Notes under the pieces: generated by a model
Databases searched by the model: none
Seen by the model: the letters and a program-made list of their open reading frames with translations, nothing else
Told to the model about the DNA's origin: nothing
Part shown: positions 1 through 9,325 of the stretch, one piece after another
How the letters are laid out: the number at the start of each line of letters is the position of its first letter
Numbering within the stretch: the stretch's first letter is position 1
Position numbers and translations under genes: made by a program
NCBI GenBank assembly: GCA_031316255.1
Contig: JALDQW010000001.1
Span: 1,550,001-1,614,000 of the forward strand
Origin: Nitrosomonas sp.
GTDB taxonomy: Bacteria > Pseudomonadota > Gammaproteobacteria > Burkholderiales > Nitrosomonadaceae
DNA: 64,000 nucleotides
Direction: 5' to 3'

Positions 1-1
1 C

Positions 2-1999
2 AAAAGCGGTGAACTGGCAACGGCATTGTCGAGTGGCAAGAAAATTGTGGTATGCACCATCCAGACCTTTCCCTTTGCATTAAAGGCCGTGCAGGAACTG
101 GCAGCCACACAAGGCAAACGTTTTGCAGTGATTGCCGATGAAGCCCATTCTTCTCAAACGGGAGAAGCAGCCGCCAAGCTCAAAGCGGTTTTATCGGCCC
201 AGGAACTCGATGAGCTGAACGATGGCGGTGAAGTCAGCACCGAAGATTTGCTGGCTGCACAAATGGCGGCACGTACAGTGGACAGCGGTATCAGTTATGT
301 AGCCTTTACCGCCACTCCCAAGGCCAAGACGCTGGAACTGTTTGGTAGCCGCCCCAATCCCGATTTACCTGCCAGTGATAATAATGTGCCAGCACCGTTT
401 CATGTCTATTCCATGCGTCAGGCGATCGAAGAAGGCTTCATTCTCGACGTATTGCAGAACTACACGCCGTATAAGCTGGCGTTTAAACTCGCCCATAATG
501 GTCAAGAATTCGATGAAAAGGAAGTGGAACGCAGCGAAGCACTCAAAGGCATTATGCGATGGGTTAAACTGCATCCATACAACATCAGTCAGAAAGTTCA
601 GGTAGTTGTAGAACATTTCCGGGACAGTGTGGCACCACTATTGGATGGTCGAGGTAAAGCCATGGTGGTCGTTTCCAGCCGTCTTGAAGCGGTACGCTGG
701 CAAATTGCCATCGGCAGCTATATCAAGTCTCAAGGCTACAGTATCAAGACACTGGTCGCTTTTTCGGGAGAAGTCAACGATTCACAATCTGGCCCTGATC
801 CTTTCACAGAAACCAGTCATCACCTGAACCCCGAGTTAAGAAAACGGGACATCCGGGAAGCCTTTGCCACGGATGAATATCAAATTTTGCTGGTCGCCAA
901 TAAATTTCAAACCGGATTTGATCAACCTCTTCTCTGCGGCATGTATGTCGACAAGCGTCTGGCGGGTATTGCAGCGGTTCAAACACTTTCCCGGTTAAAC
1001 CGTGCGCACCCCGGTAAAGATACCACGTATGTGGTGGATTTTGTCAACGACCCGGAAGAGATACTGGGGGCATTCAGAACCTACTACGATACTGCAGAAC
1101 TCTCGAACGTAACCGACCCCCATCTGGTGTACGATCTTCGCATGAAGCTGGATGCCGCCGGTTATTACGATGACTTCGAGGTGAACCGTGTAGTAGAAGT
1201 CGAGTTTAATGCGAAATCCAGACAAAGCGATCTGGCAGCCGCTTTGGAGCCCGTGGTGTCCCGTCTTTTGCATCATTACAAGGCTGCTCAGGAAAAACTC
1301 AAAACCGCCAGGGCAAAAGATGATGTTAAGGCGATTGAAGCAGCGCAAAATGAATTGAATGCACTGGTTTTATTCAAGCATGACATGACAGCATACCAGC
1401 GCATGTATGCATTTTTGTCGCAGATATTTGACTATGGCAACACCGCTATTGAAAAACGTTTCATATTCTACAAACGGCTGTTGCCGTTGCTGGAATTTGG
1501 CCGGGAACGGGAGGGTATTGATTTGTCAAAGGTGATACTGACTCATCATACGCTGAAGCATCAAGGCAAAAGAGCGCTGTCATTAATTGACGGCGAGTAT
1601 CCCAAACTGAAACCGCTCACCGAATCGGGCAGCGGCTCCATTCAGGAAAAGGAAAAAGCCTGTCTCTACGAGATCATTGCCAGAGTGAATGACCTGTTTG
1701 ATGGCGATATCACCGAGAATGACCGGTTGATCTATGTGAATAACGTTATCAAGGGAAAACTGCTGGAATCCGACATTCTCGTTCAGCAGGCGGCAAATAA
1801 TTCGAAAGAACAGTTTTCAAGCTCACCTGATCTTAACGATGAACTCCTAAACGCCATTATGGACGCCCTGGCGGCGCACAGCACCATGAGCAAGCAGGCA
1901 TTGGGTTCGGAGCGAGTACGGAATGGACTGAAGGAAACACTGCTCGGGCTGGGACAGCTTTATGAAATGCTGCGGGAGCGTTACCGGCAGCGGGTATAG
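2..1999 (+). CDS. hsdR: Type I restriction enzyme R subunit (HsdR), 3' part only
   Basis: This is the motor/nuclease subunit of a type I restriction-modification complex, which translocates and cuts unmodified DNA. The reading frame is open from base 2, so the N-terminal nuclease domain and Walker A region lie before the window. The visible part holds helicase motif II (IADEAHSSQTG), motif III (AFTATPK) and the motif V/VI region (KFQTGFDQPLL, then LSRLNR), followed by the long helical C-terminal region that docks on HsdM/HsdS. It ends with a normal TAG and appears intact as far as seen. No hsdM or hsdS lies downstream, so those genes must be upstream, outside the window, or absent. The first in-frame start-like codon (TTG at 26) is not the real start. 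Confidence 0.93.
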   Translation, partial: KSGELATALSSGKKIVVCTIQTFPFALKAVQELAATQGKRFAVIADEAHSSQTGEAAAKLKAVLSAQELDELNDGGEVSTEDLLAAQMAARTVDSGISYVAFTATPKAKTLELFGSRPNPDLPASDNNVPAPFHVYSMRQAIEEGFILDVLQNYTPYKLAFKLAHNGQEFDEKEVERSEALKGIMRWVKLHPYNISQKVQVVVEHFRDSVAPLLDGRGKAMVVVSSRLEAVRWQIAIGSYIKSQGYSIKTLVAFSGEVNDSQSGPDPFTETSHHLNPELRKRDIREAFATDEYQILLVANKFQTGFDQPLLCGMYVDKRLAGIAAVQTLSRLNRAHPGKDTTYVVDFVNDPEEILGAFRTYYDTAELSNVTDPHLVYDLRMKLDAAGYYDDFEVNRVVEVEFNAKSRQSDLAAALEPVVSRLLHHYKAAQEKLKTARAKDDVKAIEAAQNELNALVLFKHDMTAYQRMYAFLSQIFDYGNTAIEKRFIFYKRLLPLLEFGREREGIDLSKVILTHHTLKHQGKRALSLIDGEYPKLKPLTESGSGSIQEKEKACLYEIIARVNDLFDGDITENDRLIYVNNVIKGKLLESDILVQQAANNSKEQFSSSPDLNDELLNAIMDALAAHSTMSKQALGSERVRNGLKETLLGLGQLYEMLRERYRQRV

Positions 2000-2099
2000 T
2001 GTATAAGCAATTGATCAAAAATAATTTTTATAAGGTAATCTTTCATCGGTCGTGTTGACTCAGTCAATCGGTTCGGTGCCCTGGTTGAGTAGATTAAGA

Positions 2100-2390
2100 T
2101 ATTCCTTATAGATAAATATATGACGTTCTTTGCCGGATTGCTCTGCTTTTGATGATCACTCAAATCTTCATAGCCCGATGCCAATCCAAAATCCGCAGCC
2201 ATAACAGATCAATCCGTCATGCCTACAGCTTTTTGCCTGTCTGCGGTTGTCCTTCACTGCGCTTGCTACGGCTCTACTTAGCCCAATCAATCGATCAACC
2301 TGACGTAGTAATATTTCGCCGCCATCAGAAGTGATGCTCCAGCCCTAAAATTCGCTTCTACAGACGTTTTCTTACTTCTGGAAAATTGAG
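2100..2390 (-). pseudogene. Decayed IS1380-family transposase, N-terminal fragment
   Basis: Read on the minus strand, fragments in different frames line up with the start of IS1380-type transposases: NFPEVRKR, VEANFRAG, then ITSDGGEILLRQVDRLIGLS with AVKDNRRQAK, then in another frame FGLASGYEDLSDHQ. The SDGG-LLLRQVD-GL and GYEDLxDH signatures are characteristic of that family. At least two frameshifts and an in-frame stop separate the pieces, and the catalytic C-terminal two thirds are missing, so it cannot encode an active enzyme. It fills most of the 595-base gap between hsdR and the FAD gene; I see nothing coding in the remaining AT-rich part (about 2391-2594). Its place at the edge of an AT-rich accessory patch fits past insertion and deletion. 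Confidence 0.7.
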
Positions 2391-2594
2391 CGATCTTTGG
2401 ATACAATTCGACACTGGCAATTTCTCTCTTTATGCAGCCTAGATAACTGATTTATAAAAGATTTAAGAGGAATTGCTTCCTTCTTTCATGCAATATTCAG
2501 GTTCATGGTGATGAATTTAAGTTATTCCAAATAGTGGCATTGAACAAAATTTCCTGTATCGGATTATAAAATTTAGATTGTTATCAAACTTCAC

Positions 2595-3917
2595 ATGAAA
2601 GAAAGAGCAGTCATTATCGGCGGCAGTATCTCTGGCTTGCTTTGCGCAACTATTTTATCGCCACTTTTCAAGAAAGTTATTATTATCGAAAGAGATAAAA
2701 TTTTTGATCCTGTCAGTCCGCGTAAAGGCACTGCACAATCTTTTCACGCTCATCTCCTTTTAACTCGCGGATTGCAGGGCCTTGAAAATTTGTTGCCCGG
2801 ATTTATACAAACGCTAAAATCGAAAGGATCAGTTTCTACTAAATCATCTGAAGACTGGCAGACCATGTTTTCCAAGGGACTCATGTTCCGTTTTAAGTCT
2901 GACTTGTTTTCTTTAAACCAGTCCCGGCAAATGCTTGAGCAAACGCTACGAGAATTTGTTATGAGATCCTACCCCAATCTTGAGGTTTTAGATGATGCAA
3001 CGGTATTCGACATGCGGCTTGCAAAGCACCATCCTCCAGAAGTGATTTACTCAAGAAAACAACAAACAGGGGTTTTAGAAGCCGATTTATTAGTCGACTG
3101 TTCTGGCCGCAACACCAAAACCCCAATGTATCTAGAGAAACAAGGATTCGGGGTTGTACCTAGAAGAAAGATTTATCCTTATATAGGGTACTCCACACGC
3201 ATCTTTAAGAATGTGTACCTGGAAGATTAAATTCTGGCAGCATATATTATGAGTAATGCGCCTTCATTAACGCGCGGTGGAATTATCTTCCCAATTGAAA
3301 ACAATCAACATATCGTCGGGCTATATGGTTTTTCAAAAGATTGCCCACCCGATAATGAAAGTGCTTTTTTTGCGTTTGCAAAAAGCCTTAGAACCAACAC
3401 CATTTATAATGCCATTAAAGATGCGCAGCCAGTGACCGAGATAAAACGATTTATAAAAAACGAAAGTCAATTTTTACAATATAACAAAATGAAGAACTGG
3501 CCGAAGGGTTTTATCGTAGTTGGTGATTCAATTGCTTCGTTTAATCCTATATACGGTCAAGGCATTACCTGCATTGTTTTAGCGATGGAGAAGCTGAAAA
3601 CGCAACTTAATTCACGGTCAACGCTTGATAGCCAGGATTGCAAATTCATTCAAAGTAAATTATGCAATAACTACCGGTTAGCCTGGATGATCTCTCAAAA
3701 TGAAGATTTGCGCTGGCCAGAAACTTCAGGAATGAAAACCGATATTGTGACCAAAATGCTGCACAAATTTTCAGATATGGTTGCTAGAGCCAGCACCAAA
3801 GATTCGACTGTTACTTATGCATATTATTTCGTATTACATATGACCAAATCGCCAGTAATCCTTTTGCGCCCAGACATTCTTCTTCGGATTCTTATTTATG
3901 GGTCAAAGAGTACCTAA
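2595..3917 (+). pseudogene. FAD-dependent monooxygenase/epoxidase-like protein, interrupted by one in-frame TAA
   Basis: Two open stretches (2595-3230 and 3249-3917) lie in the same frame and are separated only by a TAA at 3228-3230 and six codons. Together they make one flavoprotein of about 440 residues. The first half starts with a Rossmann FAD motif (VIIGGSISGLL) and has a DLLVDCSGRNTKTP segment; the second half carries the FAD-closing motif GDSIASFNPIYGQGI, as in epoxidase/geranylgeranyl-reductase-like and aromatic hydroxylase-like flavoenzymes. There is no frameshift or other visible decay, so this is either a recent nonsense mutation, a read-through gene, or two interacting polypeptides (ATG at 3249 available). 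It is notably AT-rich beside its neighbours and lies directly upstream of a prenyl synthase-like gene, which suggests a terpenoid substrate; the exact substrate cannot be read from the sequence. Confidence 0.72.
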
Positions 3918-4075
3918 ACACGCTTTTTACTTGACAACTAGTCCACAAATTTTTTGCATAAGTTCGATCTGTTGAAAGCTTCCTAACAATTACTGACCGA
4001 AACATTCTTACTGTCAAATCAATACTTGAATTCAAGCAACAGCTGCAATTAATTTTTTTATATAGCTACTAAATA

Positions 4076-5185
4076 ATGTATTTTATATCCAAAGAAGAAG
4101 TTTCATTCGACGCATTAATTGAAAAGGCAAATCAAGATACATTTTGCGCTTTGGAAAAACTTCTTCCCAGAAAGAAAAGAAATTTCCTACAAAATATTTG
4201 TTCAACTAAAGATTGCGCTATTAATGAGTGTATAAAAATTGATGAACGAGCCTACAATGCTTTATCAATTCCTTTATGGGAGATTCTAAAGCGCAAAGGA
4301 AAAGGGTGGCGTGGCTATATCCTTCAGGTTTCTTGTGAAGCAATCGGAAATCAATTTGATGAATATCTGGACTGGTTAGCTCTACCTGAAATAATGCATG
4401 TAGGTTCACTAATAATCGACGATGTTCAGGATTCATCCGAGATACGTCGTGGAGGAAAAGCATGCCACCTCATATATGGGACAGGCGCTGCAATTAATGC
4501 TGGTACATTTGCATATTTCATTGGACAAAAACTTATTGAAAATTCCGTACTCGAAGATCAAAGAAAATTAGCGCTCTATCAAGAGTACATGTCTTTATTA
4601 CTGAATGCACACATTGGCCAGGGACTGGATATCGAAGGGCTAAAACTAGTACTTGAAGATTCAGGCTCTAGCACTGATACTGTTTTCAATACGGTGATGG
4701 ATATTCATAAAAGGAAGTCAGGTATTCCTTTCGGTTCCTTTGCCAGAATGGGGGCGATACTCGGTTGTGGCTCTGCTGAACAAATTAAGGTGCTTGGAGA
4801 TTTTTTTGAAGAAATCGGAACATTATTTCAAGTACGAGATGACATAATTAATATCACCGGATTTGACAGCAATCTTAAACTTCAGTTTGAAGACTTGGAT
4901 CATGGCAAGATAACTTTGCCAGTTGCGGTTGCTTTGCGAAATTTGACTAAAGGCAAAAAAGAATTACTATCGCATCTGTTGCGCAGCAGTAATCATGATG
5001 CTGAGACTTTGAAGAATAAATTATTAAGTGCTATAGAATCAACCAACAGTGTTAAGTATTGTGAAGATTTAATTGAAAGAAGTTATAAATCCGCATTGGA
5101 AGTATTATTAAATAGCCGTTGTAAACTGGTTAACACAGAAAAAATTCAGATGTTCTCAAAACGAATGCTGGATTTCCATTATTAG
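4076..5185 (+). CDS. Polyprenyl diphosphate synthase-like protein (trans-isoprenyl synthase family)
   Basis: Family members condense isopentenyl diphosphate onto allylic diphosphates. The 369-residue protein has the expected order: a substrate-binding KGWRGYILQ segment (usually GKRLRP in the family), the first aspartate-rich motif IIDDVQD (D115, D116, D119) followed by SSEIRRGG, and a second motif DDIIN near residues 255-259, where the usual final Asp is Asn. A HGKITLPVAVAL block follows, as in normal family members. An unusual N-terminal extension of roughly 75 residues precedes the core. The atypical first block and DDxxN second motif mean the chain length, or even activity, is uncertain. 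It is AT-rich and sits 159 bases after the broken flavoprotein, so the two may be a transferred terpenoid module. A relaxed synthase or a non-catalytic partner subunit are alternatives. Confidence 0.8.
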   Translation: MYFISKEEVSFDALIEKANQDTFCALEKLLPRKKRNFLQNICSTKDCAINECIKIDERAYNALSIPLWEILKRKGKGWRGYILQVSCEAIGNQFDEYLDWLALPEIMHVGSLIIDDVQDSSEIRRGGKACHLIYGTGAAINAGTFAYFIGQKLIENSVLEDQRKLALYQEYMSLLLNAHIGQGLDIEGLKLVLEDSGSSTDTVFNTVMDIHKRKSGIPFGSFARMGAILGCGSAEQIKVLGDFFEEIGTLFQVRDDIINITGFDSNLKLQFEDLDHGKITLPVAVALRNLTKGKKELLSHLLRSSNHDAETLKNKLLSAIESTNSVKYCEDLIERSYKSALEVLLNSRCKLVNTEKIQMFSKRMLDFHY

Positions 5186-5251
5186 CGATTAATTGTATTT
5201 TGCTTAATACAATAACTCCCGCAAAGCATTGAATTGCCATAAATTAACCTA

Positions 5252-5297
5252 TTGGTAGTTTTTCAAGGTACTTAAGAACCGAAAAAAAACTATCAAA
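5252..5297. other. Imperfect hairpin between the prenyl synthase and pgi
   Basis: TTGGTAGTTTTT at 5252-5263 pairs with AAAAACTATCAA at 5286-5297 (one G:U-type pair), with a loop of about 22 bases. It lies between two convergent genes, so it may help end transcription from either side. The loop is long and there is no clean U-run, so I am unsure. The rest of the gap to 5460 has a short direct repeat (GGACAGAT at about 5344 and 5368) and nothing else I recognise. Confidence 0.3.
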
Positions 5298-5460
5298 AAT
5301 CAGGCAATTCACCAGCAAAAAGAAGTGTAAGTGCTTGGCTGGCGGACAGATTGTTTTTTCTGCGGGTGGACAGATAGCGGTGTATCCGAAAGAAAATACC
5401 GGCCCCATTTTTTGGTCGAAAGCAACCTAATATTCTCTGACGCACTTCTGTATTTCTATA

Positions 5461-7104
5461 CTACCGGTGCATTTTGAAGAAACGAATGAGTCCGTTGGTG
5501 GACGCATCATGGGATGTAACTGTTTCATCGTGTGCTTCTTGCTCCAACTCGGGAAGAATTCTGCCGGCAAGCTGTTTGCCCAGCTCCACGCCCCACTGAT
5601 CGAATGGGTTGATATTCCAGATCACGCTTTGCACAAATACCTTGTGTTCATAGAGCGCGATTAATGCGCCTAGGGTTTGGGGGTCGAGTTTTTTGAATAG
5701 AATGGATGTGGTCGGACGATTGCCGGGAAACGTTTTATGGGGCAGCAGTTCTTTTATTGATTCATCAGGCATGCCTTGAGCTTCCAGTTCTGCCCTTACT
5801 TCACGATCGGTTTTGCCGCACATCAGTGCTTCTGTTTGCGCGAAGAAATTGGACAGCAATAAATTGTGATGCGTGTTGATCGGATGATGGCTCTGGCAGG
5901 GCGCCAGAAAATCGGCGGAAATGGTTTGCCTGCCCTGATGCAACAACTGATAGAAGGCATGCTGTCCGTTCGTTCCAGGCTCTCCCCAAATGACAGTGCC
6001 GGTCTGGTAGTCAACCGCATCCCCGTCACGGGAAATGCGCTTGCCGTTACTTTCCATTTCCAGTTGCTGCAAATAAGCCGGAAAGCGGTGCAGATACTGA
6101 TCGTAAGGCAGCACAGCATGCGATCTGATGCCGTGGAAGTTGATATGCCAGATACCAATGAGTCCGAGCAATACCGGGATGTTTTTGACCAGCGGCGTAT
6201 CGGCGAAATGCCGGTCCATTGCATCCGCGCCGGAAAGCAGCGCATGAAAATGATCCATGCCGATCGTCAATGCGATAGACAATCCAATGGAAGACCATAA
6301 CGAGTATCGGCCGCCAACCCAGTCCCAGAATTCAAACATGTTATCAGGCTGAATACCGAATTTTTCCACTGCGCTGCGGTTGGTGGAAACAGCGACGAAA
6401 TGGCGGGCGACGTCCTGCTCGCGGCCGCCCTGCGCAATAAACCAGGCGCGGGCCGAATGCGCGTTGGTCATGGTTTCCTGCGTGGTAAATGTTTTCGACG
6501 CGATGATGAAAAGCGTTGTGGCCGGATCAAGCCGCTGCAATGTTTCGTACAGCTGCGTGCCATCGATATTTGAAACAAAATGGGGCTTGAGATGCGGCAA
6601 ACCATAGGGATTGAGCGCTTCGGTCACCATCAGCGGTCCAAGATCCGAGCCGCCGATGCCAATATTGACGATATCGGTAAAAGGTTTTCCGGAGTAACCT
6701 TTGTATTCCCCGCTGCGCACGATTGTCGAGAATTGTTCCATTTTTTTGAGTACGTCTCTGACCTTGACTGTGACATCTTCGCCATCAAGCATAATGGGCT
6801 TTTTACTGCGCAGCGCGATGTGCAGCGCCGCCCGGTTTTCTGTGTTGTTTATTTTTTCGCCCAGAAACATCCGTTGAATCCAGCTTTCCAGGTTTTGCTG
6901 ACGGGCAAGCGCGACGAGCAGATGAATGGTTTCCTGGGTGACGGGTTGTTTTGAAAAATCGACCAGCATATCGTCGAATTGCAGGGAGAATTTGTCGAAA
7001 CGCTGCGGATCCTGGTCGAAAAGGTCGCGGATGGAATGTTGGGTTAGTTGGGTTTGGTGTGACTGTAATGCAAGCCAGGCAGGGGACTGTGTAAGAAAAG
7101 ACAT
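5461..7104 (-). CDS. pgi: Glucose-6-phosphate isomerase
   Basis: Interconverts glucose-6-phosphate and fructose-6-phosphate in the cytoplasm. The 547-residue length is normal for bacterial Pgi. The two family signatures are present: the sugar-phosphate binding region [15 protein letters not shown] with [13 protein letters not shown], and [12 protein letters not shown] followed by [14 protein letters not shown], which carries the catalytic Glu and His; the C-terminal [10 protein letters not shown] signature is also there. It starts at the ATG at 7104. It is the last gene of a minus-strand series glgC, GH57, GH57, pgi, with a 54-base gap to the preceding gene, so here it probably serves glycogen turnover as well as gluconeogenesis. 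Confidence 0.97.
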   Translation of the reverse strand: MSFLTQSPAWLALQSHQTQLTQHSIRDLFDQDPQRFDKFSLQFDDMLVDFSKQPVTQETIHLLVALARQQNLESWIQRMFLGEKINNTENRAALHIALRSKKPIMLDGEDVTVKVRDVLKKMEQFSTIVRSGEYKGYSGKPFTDIVNIGIGGSDLGPLMVTEALNPYGLPHLKPHFVSNIDGTQLYETLQRLDPATTLFIIASKTFTTQETMTNAHSARAWFIAQGGREQDVARHFVAVSTNRSAVEKFGIQPDNMFEFWDWVGGRYSLWSSIGLSIALTIGMDHFHALLSGADAMDRHFADTPLVKNIPVLLGLIGIWHINFHGIRSHAVLPYDQYLHRFPAYLQQLEMESNGKRISRDGDAVDYQTGTVIWGEPGTNGQHAFYQLLHQGRQTISADFLAPCQSHHPINTHHNLLLSNFFAQTEALMCGKTDREVRAELEAQGMPDESIKELLPHKTFPGNRPTTSILFKKLDPQTLGALIALYEHKVFVQSVIWNINPFDQWGVELGKQLAGRILPELEQEAHDETVTSHDASTNGLIRFFKMHR

Positions 7105-7158
7105 GTTTTCTGAAATTCGTTAATGGAACGGAGAATGAATGAAACAGAGAATGATGCG

Positions 7159-9198
7159 TTATTTTTTATCGATAGTCAGTGTAATGGTAAAGTCCTTGAA
7201 TTGAATCGGCCATTCCAATAACAGCGTTACAGCCTGCATGATTTTCTCGAATCCACTTTCTGATTGGGAGACTGTGAAGTGGGGTTGTGCGTGTAACTGA
7301 ACGGGGGCGGAAGTTTTTAATGAAACGCTGCCGCCAAGCGTATCGTCGTCGAGTGTAATTTCGGTCAATTTGGTCAATACAAGTATATGACCAAAGCCCC
7401 CGAGTATCTTGTTTTTATGGATGTAACGACCGCCCATGCCATCGCAACTGGGCATGGCAAGGTTGATTTCAGTACTGAAGCGGTTATCCGCCTTGTTGGA
7501 AAACCGATAGGATGCGTGCAACTGATTGTCCGTCAATGTATAGTGTTTGTGAATCTGGAGCGGGGTGGTTCCGGTCTGAAAACGGATAGTGCTGGAATCG
7601 GGATCAGTGCGCCGATAATCAACCAATATGCCACCCAGACGGTCTACAAACAAGTTCCGTGGATGGTTGTCAGGCTCCAGGTCGATCGCATTGATGATAT
7701 GTTTGTTGACGACACGGTCATGCGCGGAACTGATGCCATTGCCGGAATTGTTGTGTTCTCCGAGGCCGTGGTGTTCGGGCGGACTTTGTCCGTCCAGCTG
7801 GATTTTGTGAAAATAGTGTTCAGTCTGGCGTTGCAGCGTATCGCCAAAATTGTGAGCGAGTTGATAGGCATCAAATTCTGCAATGCTGGCGTAGCGATCC
7901 AATTTCAAAATAATTTGCAAGTGATTATTGTGTAAACAGGCTTCGTCAGAGCCATCAATATCGATATCCTGCAAATAAGAATTGCTGCGTGGTTCACAGG
8001 CATCCAGCATGGCTTCCAGTTTAATCAAGTTGTTGTATATTGCACGGCGCAAGTGGGGAAGGTATAAGCCACCGAATAATCCGTGCCAATAGGCATCATT
8101 GGCTTGTGCAGCATACAGATTGTGTTGCATTTCAGGCGTGCGCCGGTTTTCGGGTAATGTGGCAAGGCGTGTGGAAAGTCCGAGCATTCGCTTATGCATC
8201 CAGTTTGATTCGGGATAACGCGACAGGAAATTTTTCCAGATGCCGCCGCGTAGAAATGACTTGTTTTGTTCGTAACACCCGGATACCTTCGATTGATTGA
8301 TCAGGTCGGCATAAATCCGTGCAGACTGTGCAGGCAATGTCCATTCGTTCATTTCAATATACGAGGTGGTCGGTAGATAAACAATGCCTTTTGTTTTTTC
8401 GGTGGCATGGTAATCCCGATAATGACAGGGAGTAATTTTAGGTGATGCCAGAACGCCCTGAATAAATTGCTCAAGCCAGCCTTTTTCATAAACCCACTGG
8501 TAAGTTTCAGGCCAGATGCCAAATTTCTCAATATCGTCGAAATAAACTGCTGCAAAATGCGCATTGTTTCCGGTATTCGAAGTGTTATCTGCGAGCGATT
8601 CAATATAGGCAATTGCGTCATGTGCGGGAGAAAAGGGCAATTTGTAACGCAGTGTTTCAGAGATCGGAAAAATATCGAGTGCGCGCGCATCTTCTTCAGT
8701 GGTATAAAAACCGTTCAGCTGTGCGGTGGTTTTTCCTGCGCAGAGAAAATGATAGTCGTCGACAATCACATAACGGATACCGCAATCGGTCAGTGCGGGT
8801 ACTACGGTAGATTCCCAAACGCGTTCAGTCAGCCAGGCGCCTTGTGGTCGTTGACCGAGTTTTTCTGCAAGTTTCCTGGAAAAGGTTTCGATTTGTCCGA
8901 TGCGGTCGCGATTGGGAATGACTGCAAGTACCGGTTCGGTGTCGCCAGCACCGAATAATTCCACCTGTCCGCGATTGACCATTTTCTTGAGTAATGCCAT
9001 GTCCTGCGGATGAAATTCGAACAGGTAGTCAAGCAGCCAGCCCGAGAAATGAATGGCGAAATTAAATTCGGGATAACGGGAAAGCACTTCCAGAAAGGGC
9101 TTGTAACAGCGTATGTGCGCATCTTCCAGTACTTCAGGAAAATTACCGACCGGTTGATGTGCATGAACCCCAAAGAGTAATGATACTGGCCGCTGCAT
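7159..9198 (-). CDS. GH57 4-alpha-glucanotransferase / amylase-like enzyme
   Basis: Glycoside hydrolase family 57 enzyme expected to transfer or cleave alpha-1,4-glucan segments. It resembles the Thermococcus 4-alpha-glucanotransferase type in length (679 residues) and layout: an N-terminal catalytic barrel opening with FGVHAHQPVGNF, the nucleophile motif WLTERVWE (E125), the acid region YFDDIEKFGIW (D221), then an all-beta C-terminal half as in the DUF1925/DUF1926 part of that group. It lies in the glycogen operon between a second GH57 gene and pgi, so glycogen or maltodextrin remodelling is the likely job. Whether it mainly transfers or hydrolyses cannot be told by eye. Confidence 0.88.
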   Translation of the reverse strand: MQRPVSLLFGVHAHQPVGNFPEVLEDAHIRCYKPFLEVLSRYPEFNFAIHFSGWLLDYLFEFHPQDMALLKKMVNRGQVELFGAGDTEPVLAVIPNRDRIGQIETFSRKLAEKLGQRPQGAWLTERVWESTVVPALTDCGIRYVIVDDYHFLCAGKTTAQLNGFYTTEEDARALDIFPISETLRYKLPFSPAHDAIAYIESLADNTSNTGNNAHFAAVYFDDIEKFGIWPETYQWVYEKGWLEQFIQGVLASPKITPCHYRDYHATEKTKGIVYLPTTSYIEMNEWTLPAQSARIYADLINQSKVSGCYEQNKSFLRGGIWKNFLSRYPESNWMHKRMLGLSTRLATLPENRRTPEMQHNLYAAQANDAYWHGLFGGLYLPHLRRAIYNNLIKLEAMLDACEPRSNSYLQDIDIDGSDEACLHNNHLQIILKLDRYASIAEFDAYQLAHNFGDTLQRQTEHYFHKIQLDGQSPPEHHGLGEHNNSGNGISSAHDRVVNKHIINAIDLEPDNHPRNLFVDRLGGILVDYRRTDPDSSTIRFQTGTTPLQIHKHYTLTDNQLHASYRFSNKADNRFSTEINLAMPSCDGMGGRYIHKNKILGGFGHILVLTKLTEITLDDDTLGGSVSLKTSAPVQLHAQPHFTVSQSESGFEKIMQAVTLLLEWPIQFKDFTITLTIDKK

Positions 9199-9325
9199 AG
9201 AGTTGTTCCCGCTTTGTTTTTTTATGTACTATACGCTTAAACGACAAAATCGGCTATACGCAGCACGTAAAAACTGGATGCTTATCTGACCGACAGGGCA
9301 GTGGTGGCGCGATAAAAAAACAATT

